From NCBI GenBank assembly GCA_046292765.1, contig JBKBQA010000008.1, positions 90,673 through 154,672 on the forward strand: a DNA stretch of 64,000 nucleotides, in the 5' to 3' direction. The translations under genes were made by a program, and so were the position numbers. Below, piece by piece: positions 61,057 to 64,000 of the stretch. The first letter of the stretch is position 1; every line of letters starts with the position of its first letter. Under the pieces are notes generated by a model that was not told the origin of the DNA, searched no databases, and saw only the letters and a list, made by a program, of their open reading frames with translations. This DNA is from PGZG01 sp046292765. Lineage in GTDB: Bacteria; Pseudomonadota; Gammaproteobacteria; Pseudomonadales; Alcanivoracaceae.

Positions 61057-62025
61057 TCATTTGCCCGCCGGCCGAAGCCTTAGACTGGCCTCGCCCCCAT
61101 GAAACACTGTGATCCCCGCCGCAGTCTGCAAACACAGCGCGCCATTGGCATCTATGCCGGCAGCCAGGCCTTCCGCAGTGGCGACGGCCGTGGTGACTAT
61201 GACCGGCTTTCCAGCCAGGGCATCAAGGGCCTGCCAGCGCTCGCGCCAAGCTGCAAAACCCTGATCGGAATATTGCTGCAGCAGGGCCACTTGCCGGCAA
61301 AGCAGGTCATGAACGAGCGCATTGCGATCCAGCGCTATGCCGGTTTCGCGGAAATAGTCGGTCCAGGGCTGGTCTATGGTGGCCCCGGCAGACTCAGCCA
61401 GACGACCATTGATGCCAATCCCGATGACCGCCGTACAGCGGTCATCAAGGTCGCCACTGAGCTCGATCAGCACACCAGCTATCTTTGCGCCTTCGACCCA
61501 GACATCGTTTGGCCACTTCAGTGCCACCCGGGAGCCCAGCCCAGCGTCCGTCAGGGCCTCGGCAAGCACGACACCAACAGCCAGGCTGAGCCCTTCCAAC
61601 CGGGACGCCCCGACCGGGAACTGCCATGCAAGAGACAGGTAAACATTACCGGCAAACGGGGACATCCAGGCTCGGCCGCGCCGCCCCCGCCCCGCTGTCT
61701 GATGCTCGGCGAGCAGGGCAAAAGGCGCAGCCACACCACGCTGCAGCATCGCAAGCGCATCGGCATTCGTAGAGCCGGTCGACAGCACCACATCGACCGG
61801 CAAGACCCCAGCTAACTGCTGGTTAAGTGCTGGCGCATCCAGCATCTGGATACCACCGGGAACCCGATAGCCTTTGCCGCGGACACGCTCAACATCAAGG
61901 CCAACCTCGGCCAGACGCTCAATGCGCTTCCAAACCGCCGCACGGGATATGCCCAACGCGGCGCCAAGCGACTCACCGGAGCGGAATTCGCCACTGCGCA
62001 ACTGCTCGATCAGCTCACTGTCCAC
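61057..62025 (-). CDS. birA: Biotin-[acetyl-CoA-carboxylase] ligase and biotin repressor BirA
   Basis: 322 residues starting with GTG at 62025 behind GGGAGA. The N-terminal winged helix (LRSGEFRSGESLGAALGISR AAVWKRIERL) indicates a bifunctional repressor/ligase. The catalytic domain has QTAGRGRRGRAWMSPFAGNV and LKWPNDVWVEGAKIAGVLIE. It biotinylates AccB and can repress biotin genes. First gene of birA-coaX-SPOR. Confidence 0.95.
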   Translation of the reverse strand: MDSELIEQLRSGEFRSGESLGAALGISRAAVWKRIERLAEVGLDVERVRGKGYRVPGGIQMLDAPALNQQLAGVLPVDVVLSTGSTNADALAMLQRGVAAPFALLAEHQTAGRGRRGRAWMSPFAGNVYLSLAWQFPVGASRLEGLSLAVGVVLAEALTDAGLGSRVALKWPNDVWVEGAKIAGVLIELSGDLDDRCTAVIGIGINGRLAESAGATIDQPWTDYFRETGIALDRNALVHDLLCRQVALLQQYSDQGFAAWRERWQALDALAGKPVIVTTAVATAEGLAAGIDANGALCLQTAAGITVFHGGEASLRLRPAGK

Positions 62026-62066
62026 CCGACTCTCCCGGCTATAGCACCGACGGCATCATACGCGAA

Positions 62067-62091
62067 GAGGGCGCCATGAAAAGGCGCCCTC
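62067..62091. terminator. Hairpin between the acyl-CoA ligase and birA
   Basis: Perfect 9-bp stem GAGGGCGCC/GGCGCCCTC with a 7-base loop in the 92-bp gap. No T-tract on the minus strand, so it is a possible weak terminator for the ligase gene. Confidence 0.45.
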
Positions 62092-62117
62092 GTTCTGAAC
62101 CGCAACAATAACCGCTC

Positions 62118-63785
62118 TCAGCCCCAGATCACGCCACGACCGCGCGACCACCCCGGCACCCGATCAGCGTAGAGCTTTTCGAGTTCATTGCGCTTCATCT
62201 TCAGGGTCGGTGTCAGAAGGCCGTTTTCCACCGCCCACTGTTCCGGCACTACCACCAGGCATTGAAGTCGCTCGTGGGCATCGAGTTCTTCATTCACACG
62301 CTTCAGCAGGTCTTGAAGGCCCCCGGTAAAATGCTCGCGCCCGTCTCTTTCAAGACGCACGATTTCCTCAGCGGAGAGGTTAAGCAGGGCTATCGGCTGC
62401 GGCAGACCCGGGCCCATCACACATGCCTGCTCTACACCCGGGAACGATACCAACCTGTTCTCGATCGGCGCTGGCGCCACATACTTGCCCTTTTCGCTTT
62501 TGAATATTTCCTTCACCCGACCGGTAATTCGCAGTCGCCCCTTCGGATCAAGCTCGCCGACGTCACCCGTTCGCAACCACCCCTCCTCACTGAGCGCATC
62601 AGCGGTCTGGTCCGGCTCCTTGTAATAGCCCTGCATATTACCCGGACTGCGAATCACGATTTCGCCACCGTCGCCGATCTTGCACTCCACGCCTTCATTT
62701 GGCAGCCCGACCCAACCAATACGTTGATCGCCGCTGCGAGTGGTGTGTGACCAGGCCATGTTTTCGGTCATCCCGTAGACCTCAAGTATTTCCAGGCCAA
62801 GACCGTTAAACCATTCAATTACTTCGGGCGACAGGGCCGCCGCACCGGAAAGGGCAATACGACAATGACCCAGCCCCATTGCAGCAAGGATCTTCTTCTT
62901 CACCACCCGATTAAGGAGTGGGATACGCAGCAACCGACGCAACTTGGCCGGCGGCATGGCGTCGTTGACCTTTTGATAGAACTTGGTCCAGATACGTGGA
63001 ACAGCGAAGAACAAGGTCGGATTGGCACGCTTGAGATCGTCGGCGAAAGTATCCAGAGACTCGGCAAAAAACACCTGATGACCGACATAGATCAATGCCA
63101 GCTCCACCGCAGCCCGCTCCGCGATGTGCGAAAGCGGCAAGTAGGAAATCATTCTGTCGGTGGTGTCAAGACTGTATACATTGACCAGCTTGGTACCAAC
63201 TACGGCAAAGTTGCCAAAACTGTGCATGACGCCTTTCGGCATGCCCGTGGTGCCAGAGGTATAGATAATGGTCGCCATATCATCCAGCGCAGGATCGGCT
63301 GGATCGGCCAATGGCTTATGCTCAGCGACAATTTTTTCCCACTGCGGGAAACGCTGCCGCGCATCATCCGGCGCCAGCGAGAAGGCGATACATTTCACGC
63401 CATCAGGGATGCCGGCCCGTGCCTCTTCCCATACATCCAGCTTGCCGACAAACATGACCGGGCAACCAGAATGCTCCATGATCTGGCGAACGCTGGTGGA
63501 TGTCAGCGTGGGATACAACGGCACGCTGACATGCCCCGCCATCCAGATGGCCAGATCTGCGATAATCCATTCGGCACAGTTTTTCGACATCAACGCAATG
63601 TTGGTTTTCGGCGCCAACTCGAGTGAACGGAGATAAGCGGCAACTTTCAGGGCTTCCTCCTGAATGTCCTGCCAGTTGTACTCCCGCAGCCTGCCACCAC
63701 CAAGCGGCTGGTTCATGGCCACGGCTTTGCCTCGGCGCCTTACCGTCTCAGCGAAAGCCTGAAGAGGGGTTTTCATAGCGGTCAT
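62118..63785 (-). CDS. AMP-binding long-chain acyl-CoA ligase
   Basis: 555 residues from ATG at 63785, which has GGAG six bases upstream; the ATG at 63791 directly touches that site. Adenylate-forming motifs are the P-loop YTSGTTGMPKG, YGMTEN, and GWLRTGDVGELD with GRVKEIFKSEKGKYVAP, the long-chain (FadD15/FACS) type. It activates fatty acids with ATP and CoA for degradation or lipid synthesis. It stands alone between birA and an rRNA operon end. Confidence 0.88.
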   Translation of the reverse strand: MTAMKTPLQAFAETVRRRGKAVAMNQPLGGGRLREYNWQDIQEEALKVAAYLRSLELAPKTNIALMSKNCAEWIIADLAIWMAGHVSVPLYPTLTSTSVRQIMEHSGCPVMFVGKLDVWEEARAGIPDGVKCIAFSLAPDDARQRFPQWEKIVAEHKPLADPADPALDDMATIIYTSGTTGMPKGVMHSFGNFAVVGTKLVNVYSLDTTDRMISYLPLSHIAERAAVELALIYVGHQVFFAESLDTFADDLKRANPTLFFAVPRIWTKFYQKVNDAMPPAKLRRLLRIPLLNRVVKKKILAAMGLGHCRIALSGAAALSPEVIEWFNGLGLEILEVYGMTENMAWSHTTRSGDQRIGWVGLPNEGVECKIGDGGEIVIRSPGNMQGYYKEPDQTADALSEEGWLRTGDVGELDPKGRLRITGRVKEIFKSEKGKYVAPAPIENRLVSFPGVEQACVMGPGLPQPIALLNLSAEEIVRLERDGREHFTGGLQDLLKRVNEELDAHERLQCLVVVPEQWAVENGLLTPTLKMKRNELEKLYADRVPGWSRGRGVIWG

Positions 63786-63923
63786 CGTCATCTCCGTTGC
63801 GTTGATCTTCTTAGAGTGCTCTCCCAGCTTGGATATTCACGAATGCAGCGCAGCGGCGCAACCCTTCCGGGGGCGGAATTGTGAGGTGGTGTTGCCAGGA
63901 CTTACGGGATGAGAACATTGAAA
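63786..63923 (-). promoter_or_regulatory. Upstream region of the acyl-CoA ligase
   Basis: 138 bp between the rRNA terminator and the ligase gene. It must carry the ligase promoter if the rRNA transcript stops; I see no strong consensus elements. Confidence 0.3.
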
Positions 63924-63957
63924 TAAAAAAGGGCCACCCTTTTGGGGTGACCCTTTT
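63924..63957 (-). terminator. rRNA operon terminator
   Basis: On the minus strand AAAAGGGTCACCC, loop CAAAA, GGGTGGCCCTTTT (one mismatch), then a T-rich run. It lies 11 bp after the 5S 3' end. Confidence 0.9.
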
Positions 63958-63967
63958 CTAATTTAAG

Positions 63968-64000
63968 TGCCTGACGATGACCTACTCTCACATGGCGAAT
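63968..64000 (-). rRNA. rrf: 5S ribosomal RNA, 3' end only
   Basis: The last 33 bases, read on the minus strand, end in ATGTGAGAGTAGGTCATCGT CAGGCA, matching the 3' end of gammaproteobacterial 5S rRNA. The rest lies beyond the window. The 3' boundary is uncertain by one or two bases. Confidence 0.9.

Overview
The window reads as a chromosomal segment of a high-GC gammaproteobacterium. The gene order birA-coaX-SPOR-tRNA(Thr,Tyr,Gly,Thr)-tuf-tRNA(Trp)-secE-nusG-rplKAJL-rpoBC-rpsLG-fusA-tuf-S10/spc/alpha, followed by uvrA/MFS/ssb beyond rplQ, matches the Pseudomonas-like arrangement. The SDR and GMC oxidoreductases and the long-chain acyl-CoA ligase suggest a lipid- or hydrocarbon-using marine lineage such as Alcanivoracaceae. 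That placement is inference; no 16S is present.

Region 1 (1-8801, minus strand) is a type I restriction-modification island in the order hsdR-hsdS-prrC-AlbA_2/HATPase gene-hsdM. The first four genes overlap by 4-8 bp; hsdM sits apart behind a 272-bp gap containing an inverted repeat. The 380-residue protein between hsdS and the AlbA_2 gene is a recognisable PrrC-type anticodon nuclease with its ATPase motifs and Arg-Glu-His triad. The locus therefore combines DNA restriction with a latent tRNA-cleaving back-up, plus an extra Schlafen-like/GHKL-like protein. Parts of it are clearly AT-richer than the flanking DNA.

Region 2 (9067-16205, plus strand) holds an SDR enzyme, a GMC oxidoreductase, two proteins of unknown role coupled to it, a membrane-bound class III nucleotidyl cyclase and a repeat-rich lipoprotein. 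Region 3 (16262-23006, minus strand) holds a tail-anchored double-FHA protein, gspD, gspC and gspN (a detached part of a type II secretion system), ssb and a YajR-like MFS exporter. A CsgD-like LuxR regulator, uvrA and a 58-residue membrane protein follow on the plus strand.

Region 4 (27181-59542, minus strand) is the ribosomal protein/RNA polymerase/translation factor supercluster with two tuf genes and five tRNAs. Readable control sites include a promoter with a 17-bp spacer before the tRNA-tuf unit, another before rpsL, another before rpsJ, a terminator-like attenuator in the S10 leader, the rplL-rpoB attenuator, and hairpins in the rpsL-rpsG and rplA-rplJ gaps. Region 5 (59594-64000) carries a SPOR protein, coaX, birA, an acyl-CoA ligase, and the terminator and 3' end of a 5S rRNA gene, so an rRNA operon lies just outside the right edge. 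No insertion sequence, prophage or CRISPR array was seen.
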